From Alphaproteobacteria bacterium (lineage in GTDB: Bacteria; Pseudomonadota; Alphaproteobacteria; Micavibrionales; Micavibrionaceae), in assembly GCA_009995595.1 (NCBI GenBank), contig JAACPE010000001.1, forward strand, positions 1-64,000: DNA of 64,000 bases. Direction: 5' to 3'. Position numbers and translations under genes: made by a program. This document shows positions 53,628 to 63,931 of this stretch, in pieces (position 1 is the stretch's first letter; each line of letters opens with the position of its first letter). The notes under the pieces are model-generated. The model had not been told where the DNA came from, ran no database searches, and saw only the letters and a program-made list of their open reading frames with translations.

Positions 53628-56600
53628 TTATTCTGCTAACCATTTTTCAACCGCGGCCTTTGCATTTGCAAGGGCCGTTGGTATTTGTGCCACATGCATT
53701 GTTATTTTGTCCGCTTTTTCTCTCTTGGCTTCGTCTTCTATATCAGCGGCAATGAGAGCGACGCCTTTTAAACCAAAATTACCTGTCATCCCTTTAAGCT
53801 CATGCGCCTTGGAATGTAACATTGTAAAATCTTTACTTTCATCGGCCATTTTTAGATCAATAATAATCTCCTCTGATTTTTCAAAAACTTCATCAAGCAT
53901 GCTCTTAATCGCTTCAAGATCAAGGTGACTGCGCAATGAGTTGAGCATCTCTTCATCAAAGGCATCGTTCCTATTGTTTGCCACTTTTTTAGGAGGTGGC
54001 ATCGGGATATAAACATCTTCATCAGGCGCATCTTTTTGAGCGTCATTAATAACAACAGCGTCAAATGTATTTTCTGAGGTGCTCGGCTCTTGTGATACTA
54101 AAGGGGGCGCAGTTCTCTTAACAGACGTTGTTCTCGAAATAGAGGCCGATGGTTTTATAACAGGCTTGTCTTCGACTTGAAAATTAACAGGCTCATCATA
54201 ATCCTTCGGATCAGCAAGCTGATTACTATAAGCTTGCGTAGCTGTGTCGTTATGAACTGCTTGTGGCTTTGGCGCAGTTAAATCACCGCTGCCCGCTTGC
54301 GCGATGAGCTGGCGCAATTTTTCTGGGTCAATTGGTTTGGCCAAAAACCCGCTCATACCAGATTTGCGGTATTCTACTATTTGCTCGTCATTCACATTAC
54401 CCGTGAGGGCAACAATAGGAATGCTCGCGATTTTAGGGTTAGGATTGTTGCGGATTAGACGTGTCGCTTCATCCCCCTTCATTATCGGCATTTCAATATC
54501 CATGAAAATTAAATCAAAGCGCTCTTTTTCAATGATCTCAAGCGCTGCTTTTGCACTCTCTTGGGTTTGAACATCATGGGGTGTATTTTCTAAAAAGCTG
54601 GAAACAACTTTTCTATTAATTTTATTATCATCAACCACTAAAATCCGTAGGGGTTTGACATTGCTTTGTTGCGGAACAGTTCTGGCTGCGGCGGGGCGCT
54701 CGGCCTCTTTTTGATTAGGGATAGGTACGTTGAGCGTAAAGAAGAAAGTGCTTCCTTCGCCTTCATTACTATTAATATTAATATTACTCTTCATAGCTTC
54801 AACAAGACCTTTACTAATCGCAAGACCAAGTCCAGTGCCGCCAAACTTACGGCTTACTGTTTCATCGGCTTGGGAGAAGGCCTCAAATATTTTCTGTTGC
54901 CCTTCTTTTGAGATACCAACACCGCTATCGGTTACGCCAAGATATAGCTCACAACTACTGCCATCGGCAGATTTTTTAATCATCTGCGCCTTAACGGTGA
55001 CGCTCCCCTTTTCGGTAAATTTAATAGCATTTCCAGTAAGGTTTAAAAGAACTTGTCTTAGGCGCGTCGGATCTCCTTTCACAAAATGGGGGAGGGACGG
55101 GTCCACTTGGCCAATTAGCTCAATGCCTTTTTGTGAGGCATGCCCATTCATTAACGTTACAACCCCCTGGATCAAGCGTGGTAAGTCAAAGCTAATGCTT
55201 TCAATTTGCATTTTGCCTTGCTCAATTTTTTCAAAATCAAGAATATCGTTTAAAAGCGCAAGCATCGCATCTGACGATTCTTGAATAGTCATCGCATAGT
55301 CTTTTTGTTTTTTATCAAGGCCGCTATCAAGAAGCATTTTGACCATGCCCATAATTCCCGTCATCGGTGTGCGGATTTCATGTGTTACAACGGCAAGGAA
55401 AGCTGATTTTCCACGATTGGCCATGTCTGCTTCTTCTTTGGCAAGACGCATTTCTTCGGCCCGGCGCGCTTCGCTCTTACGAAGCTCTGTCAAAATGCGA
55501 CGCTCTTGCTCGATGACTTTCATCAATCGCTCTTGCTCTGCTAATTCTTTAGATTGGCGCACCCTTGACGTTGACGCACCTTCTTCAATTTCTACTGTGC
55601 GCGACATGGGTAAGTGTGAGCCGCTGCTCCCACCTTTTGCTTTTAAAGCAAAAGTAAAGAAGAGAGCTTGCGGGACGAGCGCATACCAAAACGCATTTAA
55701 CATCGCCGATAATGGCGGCATAAATCCAGAGAGAGTTAAAATCGAAATGGATAAACCAAAGAGCAAAATAAACCAGCCAAAAATAAATGGCATAGCCTGA
55801 TTTCTATTTTCTGCTGATTGGATAAGCGTGATGATTGGAATAAAAAATAGCAATAACAACGTCGGGCCAAACATTAAAATAGTTTTTACAACTCCAAGCA
55901 AGTCTGGCAAAAATACCCCAATAATAGGGGCTATTATAACAGCGATAAAACTGCCTTTGATGATTTTTTCTAAATTATCGCTATAGCTATCACTGTCCCA
56001 GAAAATTCTGGCAAGAAACAAACCAATAATCGCAAGGAACGAGAGAAAGAGGGGGATAATAAGTCCGCCTAAAAAGGGTATAGAGGGTACGATTTGACTA
56101 TGCATAAATAAGAACGCTGCTATCGCGACATAGTATATTGAAAAATATGAGTAAAGCGCGTACCCTTGCGCAATCGCAAACGCCATGAAGAAAAAGACCA
56201 TACCCACAAGACCAAACAAGATAACCGCCATCACAATCAGGCGTTTATTCTCAAGCTTTGTTTTACGCTCTTCTGAAACAACTTTTAATGGTAAAGTCGT
56301 CGGTAAACCTGCATAGGGATTAATTTTCATGACAACCATCGATTTTTGATTAAGCGGTAAGTCTATTTTAACGATGGGGTTCTTAATTTTCGTATTGCTT
56401 GTCGGATTGCTTATGGGCGCGCCTGTCATGTCTAAGATATAGATATCTACATCGCTTAAAAGGCCAAAGCGCCCGGAGAAATAATCACCAAAATCAATAT
56501 ACCATTGGGTTTTTGATGACCTGTTATTCACCTCAAAAGAAAGCCATTGCTCTTTGCCGCTATAGCCAAAATAAAGCAAGCTCTTGAGGTTCTGCTCAAT

Positions 56601-56882
56601 ATCCAAGTTTTTATAGTGCGCAGTGACGATGGATGATAACGCCTCTTCATCAAAGGTTTGATCATATTTTTTAATATAAGGGGATAGAAAATTTTCGTTA
56701 TAGCCTTCGGTCAAATTCAGCGTCGCAAAATTGCTCTGCGCTTTTGCTTGAAATGATACAAATTGCGCTGCAAAAAAAACAACTGTACCGAGGACCATAA
56801 GCAAGAAAAAGTTTATCTTCTGGTTATGCTCAGTAGTGATTGTTGTATTTTCTAAAGTGCCGTGTTTTTTATACGTTACCAT
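53628..56882 (-). CDS. hybrid sensor histidine kinase with 7TMR-DISM input
   Basis: 1084 residues. A signal/first membrane segment (about 26-46), an extracellular 7TMR-DISM-type domain (about 70-205), seven membrane helices (about 215-410), a coiled linker, HisKA with THEIRTP (His about 500), an HATPase core (about 610-725), a receiver with VVDDN (about 747-751) and IFMDIEMP (Asp about 793), and a C-terminal Hpt domain with KAHELKG (His about 1026). A four-step phosphorelay within one protein. The target regulator is not encoded nearby. It follows the 47-residue membrane gene without a gap. Confidence 0.95.
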   Translation of the reverse strand: MVTYKKHGTLENTTITTEHNQKINFFLLMVLGTVVFFAAQFVSFQAKAQSNFATLNLTEGYNENFLSPYIKKYDQTFDEEALSSIVTAHYKNLDIEQNLKSLLYFGYSGKEQWLSFEVNNRSSKTQWYIDFGDYFSGRFGLLSDVDIYILDMTGAPISNPTSNTKIKNPIVKIDLPLNQKSMVVMKINPYAGLPTTLPLKVVSEERKTKLENKRLIVMAVILFGLVGMVFFFMAFAIAQGYALYSYFSIYYVAIAAFLFMHSQIVPSIPFLGGLIIPLFLSFLAIIGLFLARIFWDSDSYSDNLEKIIKGSFIAVIIAPIIGVFLPDLLGVVKTILMFGPTLLLLFFIPIITLIQSAENRNQAMPFIFGWFILLFGLSISILTLSGFMPPLSAMLNAFWYALVPQALFFTFALKAKGGSSGSHLPMSRTVEIEEGASTSRVRQSKELAEQERLMKVIEQERRILTELRKSEARRAEEMRLAKEEADMANRGKSAFLAVVTHEIRTPMTGIMGMVKMLLDSGLDKKQKDYAMTIQESSDAMLALLNDILDFEKIEQGKMQIESISFDLPRLIQGVVTLMNGHASQKGIELIGQVDPSLPHFVKGDPTRLRQVLLNLTGNAIKFTEKGSVTVKAQMIKKSADGSSCELYLGVTDSGVGISKEGQQKIFEAFSQADETVSRKFGGTGLGLAISKGLVEAMKSNININSNEGEGSTFFFTLNVPIPNQKEAERPAAARTVPQQSNVKPLRILVVDDNKINRKVVSSFLENTPHDVQTQESAKAALEIIEKERFDLIFMDIEMPIMKGDEATRLIRNNPNPKIASIPIVALTGNVNDEQIVEYRKSGMSGFLAKPIDPEKLRQLIAQAGSGDLTAPKPQAVHNDTATQAYSNQLADPKDYDEPVNFQVEDKPVIKPSASISRTTSVKRTAPPLVSQEPSTSENTFDAVVINDAQKDAPDEDVYIPMPPPKKVANNRNDAFDEEMLNSLRSHLDLEAIKSMLDEVFEKSEEIIIDLKMADESKDFTMLHSKAHELKGMTGNFGLKGVALIAADIEDEAKREKADKITMHVAQIPTALANAKAAVEKWLAE

Positions 56883-57026
56883 CTATAGTAAGATTATCGC
56901 CAAAAGCACCAAGGACGCACAAATTGCGATCAGGCTATATTTAGAAATTTTCGTAAAGCCCCGCCACATTGCTGTTGCCTGCTCGACTTGTTCCTTGCTG
57001 ACCTCAACGGTTTTGTTTGTCCCCAT
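56883..57026 (-). CDS. 47-residue membrane protein, cytochrome aa3 oxidase subunit IV-like
   Basis: ATG at 57026 to TAG at 56883-56885. A charged start (VEVSKEQVEQATAMWRGFTK, residues 7-26) is followed by one membrane helix (about 29-47). This is the shape of the tiny bacterial aa3-oxidase subunit IV family, where an aromatic-rich segment F-x-x-x-T-K precedes the helix. It sits 3 nt after the purM stop and its own stop codon touches the kinase ATG, so it is likely part of that operon. Too short for certainty; no oxidase genes are nearby. Confidence 0.6.
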   Translation of the reverse strand: MGTNKTVEVSKEQVEQATAMWRGFTKISKYSLIAICASLVLLAIILL

Positions 57027-57029
57027 GAT

Positions 57030-58109
57030 TTAACGCCCCAAATTTTCCAAGTGATTGATGTGAACGGCATCGCTGCCAGAAGAATACTCAATATACCCTA
57101 TTTCTCTTACAGTTTCACCTGTGGAGGTTAATTTTTCGCTAATGATTTGTGCATTTTCTTTTGAAACGATGACAACCATACCAATCCCACAGTTTAACGT
57201 GACTGCCATGTCAGCAGGCTCAAGCTTTCCAGCGCTTGCGAGCCACTCAAAAACAGGCGGTAAATCCCAGCTTTTTGCATCTAATATAGCGCATGCGCCT
57301 TTGGGCAAAATACGCGGAATATTCTCAATCAGGCCGCCGCCTGTAATATTGGCAATACCCTTAATGAGCGGCATGCCGTCTTTGCCAACTTCTTTAATAG
57401 CAGACAGAATTGATTTCACATAAAGCCTTGTGGGTGTTAACAAAGCTTGTCCCATCGTCTGCGAGCTATCAAACGGGGCAGGGGCATGATAATCACCGTT
57501 ATGCGTCTCTTTAACAATTTTACGCACCAATGAGTATCCGTTTGAATGCAGGCCACTTGCCGCCAAGCCTAGGATGACATCGCCGTCTTGAATAGTGTCA
57601 CCAGTGATTTGTTGGCCACGTTCAACGGCGCCGACAGTAAATCCAGCTAAATCATAATCGCCATCGGCGTACATACCCGGCATTTCGGCTGTTTCTCCGC
57701 CAACAAGCGCGCAACCTGATTCCGCGCAGCCCTTTGCAATACCCCCAATAATCGCCGCCGCCGCGTCCACATCAAGCTTGCCACAGGCAAAATAATCAAG
57801 GAAAAACAGAGGCTCTGCACCTTGTACAATCAAGTCATTGACGCACATGGCAACCAAATCAATACCAATTGTGTCGTGAATGCCCGTATCTATAGCAATT
57901 TTAATTTTCGTACCCACGCCATCTGTAGCTGAAACAAGGATAGGGTCGTTATATCCTGCCGCTTTAGGATCAAAAAACGCGCCAAAACCACCAAGACCGC
58001 TCATCACGCCACTTCTGTTTGTGGCTTTGACCGCAGGTTTGATGCGTTCAACTAGCGCTGCGCCAGCATCTATATCCACACCCGCTTCTTTATAAGCACT
58101 CTGTTTCAT
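57030..58109 (-). CDS. purM: phosphoribosylformylglycinamidine cyclo-ligase
   Basis: 359 residues, full length. [26 protein letters not shown], the ATP motif [10 protein letters not shown] and the mid-protein [12 protein letters not shown] segment are conserved. It closes the imidazole ring in purine synthesis. purN, which often follows in alphaproteobacteria, is missing; the small membrane gene and the sensor kinase take its place on the same strand. Confidence 0.97.
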   Translation of the reverse strand: MKQSAYKEAGVDIDAGAALVERIKPAVKATNRSGVMSGLGGFGAFFDPKAAGYNDPILVSATDGVGTKIKIAIDTGIHDTIGIDLVAMCVNDLIVQGAEPLFFLDYFACGKLDVDAAAAIIGGIAKGCAESGCALVGGETAEMPGMYADGDYDLAGFTVGAVERGQQITGDTIQDGDVILGLAASGLHSNGYSLVRKIVKETHNGDYHAPAPFDSSQTMGQALLTPTRLYVKSILSAIKEVGKDGMPLIKGIANITGGGLIENIPRILPKGACAILDAKSWDLPPVFEWLASAGKLEPADMAVTLNCGIGMVVIVSKENAQIISEKLTSTGETVREIGYIEYSSGSDAVHINHLENLGR

Positions 58110-58188
58110 TGCTCTTACCCTATCCCTTAGGTTATATAATCAATTTATGTTATAAAATAGCCATCTTTCAACGTAAGTGTAAGGGTCA

Positions 58189-59421
58189 ATGACAATATCT
58201 CTAACAGCTTTTTCTTATAGGCATTTGCAACGCCTACGTACAGTGTTTTATGCGGCGCTTATGGTGATGTGCTTTGCTGATCAGGCTGCATCCGCCAGTG
58301 CGCTTTACACAGTCGAAAATGTGGAAGTGGACGTGACCGCTGATAATGCTGTTCAAGCCCGCAAAAAAGCCTTTGTCGAGGCGCAGGTTAAAGCATACCA
58401 AATGCTCTCTGAGCGTCTTTTAGCCGAAGATCCTCAGGCCAAAATCGAAGAACTTGATGCCGATGCCATCAGCTACCTTGTCCAAGATTTTGAAGTCACG
58501 AAAGAGCAACTCACTGCCAAACGCTATAAAGGCAATTACACCATCCGTTTTCGCAGTGATGCTTTTAAGAAAAAAGCTGTAGCACAAGGGCGCTCCTATA
58601 CTGATCTTCCGCGCGGCGCTATTTTGGTTTTGCCGTATTATCAAAGCGCGGGAAACACTATTTTATGGAGCCCCATGAACCCCTTTATGGCGGCATGGGC
58701 GCGTGCGCCAAAAAGTGGCGATCCCATGAGCAGCATCGTTGTGCCGATTGGTGATATTGATGATGTGGCGGCAGTCAATGAATATTCGCCGCTGAGTTAT
58801 GATCCAAGTCGTTTTGAAAAAATGCGAAGCCGATACGGCGCAAAAGATGCCATGATTGTCCTTGTCGCCCCCGAAATGTCCCCTGATGGACGCGAAACGC
58901 TTAAGCTTTCCCTTTATAATGCCGCCCCAAATGGGCCAGAGTTTTCAGGGCAGTTTACCGTTGAAGGAGAAATGGGCGAGGCTACGCAATCTCTCTATGA
59001 TCGCGCCGTCACCCAAACAAAACAGCAATTTAAATCTGAATGGAAAAATGAAACTGCGATTACCACGAACACACTGGGAACGATTAACGCCGTCATGCCG
59101 TTTGGCACAATGCGCGATTGGATTGAATCAAAACGCACCCTTGAAAGTGTCTCTGGAATTAACGCCATCCGCGTTACAAAATTATCCCCGCGTCAGGCCA
59201 GCATGGATATTGATTTTGTCGGAGAACTTGCCCGTCTTAATCGCGCCCTTCAAAGAAGCGGTATTATAATGACCTCATCAGAAGGGCAATACGGCAAAGT
59301 TTATACGTTGCGCCGTCAAGCATTTCCCCCCGTCCATACGAACGGGAGCACACAGCGCAATAATAACCCCTACGGCAATACAGTTTATCCGCCCCAAGCC
59401 CCTGTCTCTGTCTATCAATAA
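58189..59421 (+). CDS. DUF2066 domain protein, exported
   Basis: 410 residues with an N-terminal hydrophobic signal (about 15-36, ending ASASA). The DUF2066 pattern runs through YTVENVEVDVTADNA and AFVEAQVKAYQMLSERL (about 40-80) and the later GAILVLPYYQ. Function unknown; a periplasmic protein near purM in many alphaproteobacteria. It diverges from purM across 79 nt and is followed by the AI-2E gene after 26 nt. Confidence 0.9.
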   Translation: MTISLTAFSYRHLQRLRTVFYAALMVMCFADQAASASALYTVENVEVDVTADNAVQARKKAFVEAQVKAYQMLSERLLAEDPQAKIEELDADAISYLVQDFEVTKEQLTAKRYKGNYTIRFRSDAFKKKAVAQGRSYTDLPRGAILVLPYYQSAGNTILWSPMNPFMAAWARAPKSGDPMSSIVVPIGDIDDVAAVNEYSPLSYDPSRFEKMRSRYGAKDAMIVLVAPEMSPDGRETLKLSLYNAAPNGPEFSGQFTVEGEMGEATQSLYDRAVTQTKQQFKSEWKNETAITTNTLGTINAVMPFGTMRDWIESKRTLESVSGINAIRVTKLSPRQASMDIDFVGELARLNRALQRSGIIMTSSEGQYGKVYTLRRQAFPPVHTNGSTQRNNNPYGNTVYPPQAPVSVYQ

Positions 59422-59447
59422 CAACGGAACGCAAAGGAAGAACGCCC

Positions 59448-60581
59448 ATGTCTTTAAAATCGACAAAACCCCAAGCGCATCTTATCTTTTGGAGCGTCTC
59501 CGCCTTTCTCTTTATTGGATTTGTTTGGTTGTTTAAAGGCGTCCTCACGCCGTTTGTTTTGGGTATTGCTATTGCATATTTACTCAACCCTGTTGTTAAT
59601 GCGCTTACAAAATTAAAGATCCCGCGCTTAGCGGCAGTTATCATTATTCTTTTGTCTTTCTTTATTTTTGTGATTGGCGTTATCACAATCGCAGCGCCGC
59701 CATTGGCACGCGAAGCATCCGCTTTGGCAGAGAGCTTTCCGGGCTACATTGACCGCACTATTGAATTTCTCAATCCCTATCTTGGCATGGCGCAAGAACG
59801 CTTTGGCGGTAATTATACGGAGAATATTCAAGGTTTTTTAAAAGACAATGTTGGTAAAATTGTCTCTCTATCTGGCGGCCTTGCTGGCGGCCTCGCCAGC
59901 GGTGGCCAGGCTGTTATTGGCTTTTTCACAACATTGCTCCTTGCACCGCTTGTCGCCTTTTTCATGATGCAAGAATGGCCCAAAATAACAAAATGGGTCA
60001 ATGATCTGATCCCGCGCGAAAATGAAAAAACAATCCAGGGTCTTCTCAAAAAAATGGATTTTAAAGTGGCGGGCTTTGTTCGTGGACAAATCACAGTCGC
60101 ATTTTTTCTTGGTGTTATCTATGCAATTGCACTCACCATAGCAGGGCTTAATTATGGCTTTTTAATTGGCATTACGGCGGGGTTTTTATCCATTATACCG
60201 CTTGTTGGCTCAACTGTGGGCTTACTGGTGAGCGTTATTGTTGCGTGGTTTCAGATGGGGGAGATCAGCTATGTCGCAATCATCGCCGCGATCTTTGTTG
60301 TTGGACAAATTGTCGAAGGCAACATCTTAACACCTAAACTTGTCGGCGATAGCGTCGGACTTCATCCGGTTTGGGTTTTATTTGCACTTTTGGCGGGGGG
60401 CAGTTTATTTGGTATTGTCGGCATGTTGCTCGGCGTACCTGTTGCCGCTGTAGTGGGCGTCCTTCTGAGTTTTTCAATCACAGAGTACAAAAAAAGCACG
60501 CTTTATGCGGCAAAGACGCCAGCGAAAACAGTCACTAAGAAAACATCAAAAAAATCGACCATAAAAAAGAAAACAGCATAA
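59448..60581 (+). CDS. AI-2E/PerM-family membrane transporter
   Basis: 377 residues, about eight membrane helices; the family motifs PLVAFFMMQEWPK and VEGNILTPKLVGDSVGLHPVWVLFALLAGG are clear. The C-terminal tail is Lys/Thr-rich and low complexity. Substrates vary (small signals, ions). It overlaps no gene and lies 3 nt before hda. Confidence 0.93.
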   Translation: MSLKSTKPQAHLIFWSVSAFLFIGFVWLFKGVLTPFVLGIAIAYLLNPVVNALTKLKIPRLAAVIIILLSFFIFVIGVITIAAPPLAREASALAESFPGYIDRTIEFLNPYLGMAQERFGGNYTENIQGFLKDNVGKIVSLSGGLAGGLASGGQAVIGFFTTLLLAPLVAFFMMQEWPKITKWVNDLIPRENEKTIQGLLKKMDFKVAGFVRGQITVAFFLGVIYAIALTIAGLNYGFLIGITAGFLSIIPLVGSTVGLLVSVIVAWFQMGEISYVAIIAAIFVVGQIVEGNILTPKLVGDSVGLHPVWVLFALLAGGSLFGIVGMLLGVPVAAVVGVLLSFSITEYKKSTLYAAKTPAKTVTKKTSKKSTIKKKTA

Positions 60582-60584
60582 ATC

Positions 60585-61268
60585 ATGAGCGCCGCGCTTG
60601 AACAAATTCCGCTTGATTTAGGAAACCGCACCGCGCTGGGGCGTCAAGATTTCCTCGTTGCGCCATGTAATCAAGACGCGGTCGCGTGGATTGATTTGTG
60701 GCCTGAGTGGCCCGCGCCATGCCTTGTTCTATACGGCCCTGTTGCCAGTGGTAAAACCCATATCGGCGCGGTGTGGTCTGAAAAAACCGCCGCTATTTGC
60801 GTGCGTGCCAGTGATATTAACGAAAATGCCATTCGCGATATCGCCTCTATGGATCATCATGTTATCATCGAAGATGCCGATGAGTTGATCGGCAATATCC
60901 AAGGCGAGAAAGGCCTGTTTCATCTTTATAATATTTTTAAAGAAGATGGGCGCAGCTTTCTTATAACCTTGCTTGAGCCACCAGTGCGGCGCAGTTTTTC
61001 CTTGCCTGATCTCGCTTCACGCTTACGCGCTGCGCCTTCTGTTGCCATACGCGAACCCGATGAACAGCTTTTAGGGGCCGTTCTTGTCAAACTGTTTAGC
61101 GACAAACAAATTCGTGTTGGTGCCGACGCACTGCACTACATCCTGCCGCGTATTGAGCGCTCCTTTGAGGCTGTGCGTGATCTGGTTGAAAAAGCAGACA
61201 GCCGTGCCATGATCGAAAAACGTAAGATTTCCATTCCTCTTTTGCGTGATATTCTTAATCAGGAATAA
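60585..61268 (+). CDS. hda: DnaA-like initiator-regulating ATPase Hda
   Basis: 227 residues, AAA+ core without the DnaA DNA-binding domain. P-loop GPVASGKTH (about 51-59), Walker B-like VIIEDADELI (about 86-95), and an Arg finger region (SRLRAAPSV). In other bacteria Hda promotes hydrolysis of DnaA-ATP with the sliding clamp. The N-terminal QIPLDLG fits a clamp-binding motif. Co-directional with the AI-2E gene. Confidence 0.9.
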   Translation: MSAALEQIPLDLGNRTALGRQDFLVAPCNQDAVAWIDLWPEWPAPCLVLYGPVASGKTHIGAVWSEKTAAICVRASDINENAIRDIASMDHHVIIEDADELIGNIQGEKGLFHLYNIFKEDGRSFLITLLEPPVRRSFSLPDLASRLRAAPSVAIREPDEQLLGAVLVKLFSDKQIRVGADALHYILPRIERSFEAVRDLVEKADSRAMIEKRKISIPLLRDILNQE

Positions 61269-61329
61269 ATTCGAAGGGTTTTCTCCTTTTTTTCGTATAA
61301 AATTTATACATCTTAAAACAGGGGAAGTT

Positions 61330-62292
61330 ATGCTTAAATTTATCACCTTATTATTTAGTTTTTTTATAACACACGCTTCGTTCGCAAGTGATGTTAGCGT
61401 AAAAGATGGAAGCTTTTATGATTCAGCCCGAAGCAGAACAGTTCCTTATAAGCTTTATGCACCCTCAAATCTAACATCCCCTGCGCCTATTATCATTTTC
61501 TCTCACGGCTTAGGGGGTTCTACGAGCGCGGCCCCATATTTTGGCAAGGCCATGGCTGAAAATGGATATTACGCCTTTTTTATTCAGCACGAAGGCAGTG
61601 ATAAAACCATCTGGCAAGGATCACGTAATCCCCAGGAAGTTAAAAGAAAATTTTCTGCAGCTGTTAGAGACTCCGATGCTTATAAAAACCGTATGAAAGA
61701 CCTTCCATTTGTGATTGATCAGATTGAATTACTGAATAAACAAGGTGCGTTAAAAGGAAAGCTTGATGTCAATAAAATCGGGATGGCAGGGCATTCTTAT
61801 GGTGCAAAAAGTGTTCTGGCCGCAGCAGGGCAATCAGGTACTATGGGAGCCTATTTTAAAGAGAGCCGCATCAAAGCAGCTGTCGCACTAAGCCCCAGTT
61901 TACCAATGTATTCAAAAGATAATAAGAGCGATCAAGTGAAGGCTGCTTTTTCAAAAATTGATATTCCTCTGTTTTTTGTGACAGGAACAAAAGACGGAAA
62001 CCCTCTTAGCAATAAACAATCAACAGAAGATGCAGTTGCAGAGAGAATTCTATCTTATACTTACACACCACCAACAGATAAATACCTCGTCGTTTTTAAA
62101 GATGCCGAGCATAGCAGTTTTGGTCAAAGAGCAACCACAGACGCCCTTGGTACACATATTACACAAAGCGTTTCCCACGGCGCAGTCTTGTTTTTTGATG
62201 CTTATCTAAAAGGAAATCAAGACGCATTGAATAGCTTGAGGCAGGATTATAAATCAACACTCAAGCCGGCCGATCATTTTGAATATAAATAA
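61330..62292 (+). CDS. secreted alpha/beta hydrolase
   Basis: About 320 residues from ATG 61330, which has GGGGAAG upstream; a longer frame from 61246 would overlap hda. Signal peptide (about 1-20, ending SFAS). Alpha/beta-hydrolase motifs: oxyanion HGLGG (about 59-63), nucleophile GHSYGAKS (about 152-159), acid in KDGNPL, and final AEHSSFG (His about 263). Resembles platelet-activating-factor-acetylhydrolase or dienelactone hydrolase-like enzymes; the substrate is unknown. Confidence 0.88.
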   Translation: MLKFITLLFSFFITHASFASDVSVKDGSFYDSARSRTVPYKLYAPSNLTSPAPIIIFSHGLGGSTSAAPYFGKAMAENGYYAFFIQHEGSDKTIWQGSRNPQEVKRKFSAAVRDSDAYKNRMKDLPFVIDQIELLNKQGALKGKLDVNKIGMAGHSYGAKSVLAAAGQSGTMGAYFKESRIKAAVALSPSLPMYSKDNKSDQVKAAFSKIDIPLFFVTGTKDGNPLSNKQSTEDAVAERILSYTYTPPTDKYLVVFKDAEHSSFGQRATTDALGTHITQSVSHGAVLFFDAYLKGNQDALNSLRQDYKSTLKPADHFEYK

Positions 62293-62294
62293 TT

Positions 62295-62780
62295 CTAATC
62301 TAGCGTAATGAAATCAATAAGCGTGTTGCTTTGCGGTTTTAAATCGCTCCACATCTCAATGGCGCAATCAAAAATAGAAAGGCTGGCTGGGTTATAAAAA
62401 ATATTCAACTTTTCGAGCTTGGCGCTGTCACCCTTATCCGCCATAGACCGCGCGAGTAAATGTATCCCTGGGTTATGGGCAATCACCAGTAAATTTTCCG
62501 AACCACAACGTTGTATACTGTTTAATATGTCACCTGCAGGAGCATTGGTCAGCGCGTCTTGATATTCAATCGCACCTATATTTCCATGTGCTTTTTTAAT
62601 CGCATTTGCTGTCATTTGAGTGCGCCGCGCCGCAGAGCACAATGTTTTTTGTACGTCTTTTATATACCCGGCCAACTGCTCGGCTTGTTTAATCCCATGT
62701 GGACTAAGGGGTCTATCTTTGTCCTCAACATCAAATGATGAGCTAGCCTGAGCATGACGCAAAAGATAAAGTTTTGGCAT
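62295..62780 (-). CDS. sixA: phosphohistidine phosphatase SixA
   Basis: 161 residues, histidine phosphatase family. The catalytic LLRHAQAS (RHA, about 7-10) and a second His in VIAHNPGI (about 100-107) are clear. It removes phosphate from phosphohistidine, for example on Hpt domains. The start codon overlaps the rnd stop by one base, so it is probably co-transcribed. Confidence 0.92.
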   Translation of the reverse strand: MPKLYLLRHAQASSSFDVEDKDRPLSPHGIKQAEQLAGYIKDVQKTLCSAARRTQMTANAIKKAHGNIGAIEYQDALTNAPAGDILNSIQRCGSENLLVIAHNPGIHLLARSMADKGDSAKLEKLNIFYNPASLSIFDCAIEMWSDLKPQSNTLIDFITLD

Positions 62781-63931
62781 TACGTTGTAATCACTTTTTT
62801 TATTCGCCCTTTATGAAGCCCAAGGGTAAGGTTGCCCTCTTTAAGTGCTTTTGCGTCTTTACCAAATATTTCATACCGCCACCCTATCATGGCAGGAACG
62901 TTGGGTGCGTCCTCGATGGCAATCGCTTCCAGATCGTCTGTCGTTGCAATCATCTTGGCGGCGACATCGGCTTCGGATGCGTTGATCTTGAGTAAAAGCT
63001 TGAGCATTTCAAGTGTCGGGGTTGCATGCTTGGGGAATGGCTCTTTGCCTGTGACTTGCGGCCATGTCGTTTTATCGCTATGGCGCGCGCGTTTAACAAT
63101 CTCTAATAAAACGTTGGCGGTTTTGCCGTTAGCGATCTCTTGGGGAACATTACGAATACGCTTTAACCCATCCCGATCCTTAGGTAAATAAACTGCAATA
63201 TCGGCGAGCGCATCATCTTTCATGATGCGGCTACGGGGGACATCTTTTTTACGGGCAATTTCTTCGCGCCATCCAGCCAACGCCTTTAAAACAGCAAGCA
63301 CTTCGGGCTTATCAGAACGTATCTTTATCCGTTTCCACATATCCTCAATAGGCTGTTCATAGGTTGAGACACTCGTAAGGACTTCCATTTCCGCCTTTAG
63401 CCATTTTTCGCGCCCTTGTTCTTTAAGGCGTTGATCAAGTGCCTTATAAGCATCGCGCAAAAAGATAACATCATCAAGTGCGTAGGTGAGCTGCTTGCCT
63501 GATAACGGGCGGCGCGACCAATCGGTAAATTGTGCATTCTTGGCCAATGCATGGCCCGTGATATCCTGAACAAGACGGTTATACGCAATAGAATCCCCAT
63601 ATCCACAAACCATCGCGGCAACTTGCGTGTCGAAAATAGGGTGGGGGATTTTGTTGTTCAGATAATAGAAAATCTCTAAATCTTGGCGCGCCGCATGAAA
63701 AACCTTGAGTACATTCTCATTATGAAGCAAGTCATTGAGCGGCGTCCAATCAAGCTTAAACTCAATGGGGTCAACGGCAACAGCCTCAAAATTATCTGCG
63801 CCAAGCTGAATAAGGCACAAAATAGGATAAAACGTCTTATCCCTCAAAAACTCGGTATCAATTGTGATATAAGGCTTTTGGGATAACTCAGTGCAAACGG
63901 TGTTGAGCTCTTCTTGTGTTTTAATAATCAT
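62780..63931 (-). CDS. rnd: ribonuclease D
   Basis: 383 residues from ATG at 63931; the frame stays open to the window end, but a GTG there lacks support. DEDD exonuclease: YITIDTEFLRDKT (D-x-E, about 23-35), FHAARQDLEIF (about 78-88), and YALDDVIFLRDAY (about 174-186). The C-terminal HRDC domain has ARKKDVPRSRIMKDDALADIA. It trims tRNA 3' ends. 63932-64000 is upstream sequence without a visible gene. Confidence 0.95.
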   Translation of the reverse strand: MIIKTQEELNTVCTELSQKPYITIDTEFLRDKTFYPILCLIQLGADNFEAVAVDPIEFKLDWTPLNDLLHNENVLKVFHAARQDLEIFYYLNNKIPHPIFDTQVAAMVCGYGDSIAYNRLVQDITGHALAKNAQFTDWSRRPLSGKQLTYALDDVIFLRDAYKALDQRLKEQGREKWLKAEMEVLTSVSTYEQPIEDMWKRIKIRSDKPEVLAVLKALAGWREEIARKKDVPRSRIMKDDALADIAVYLPKDRDGLKRIRNVPQEIANGKTANVLLEIVKRARHSDKTTWPQVTGKEPFPKHATPTLEMLKLLLKINASEADVAAKMIATTDDLEAIAIEDAPNVPAMIGWRYEIFGKDAKALKEGNLTLGLHKGRIKKVITT

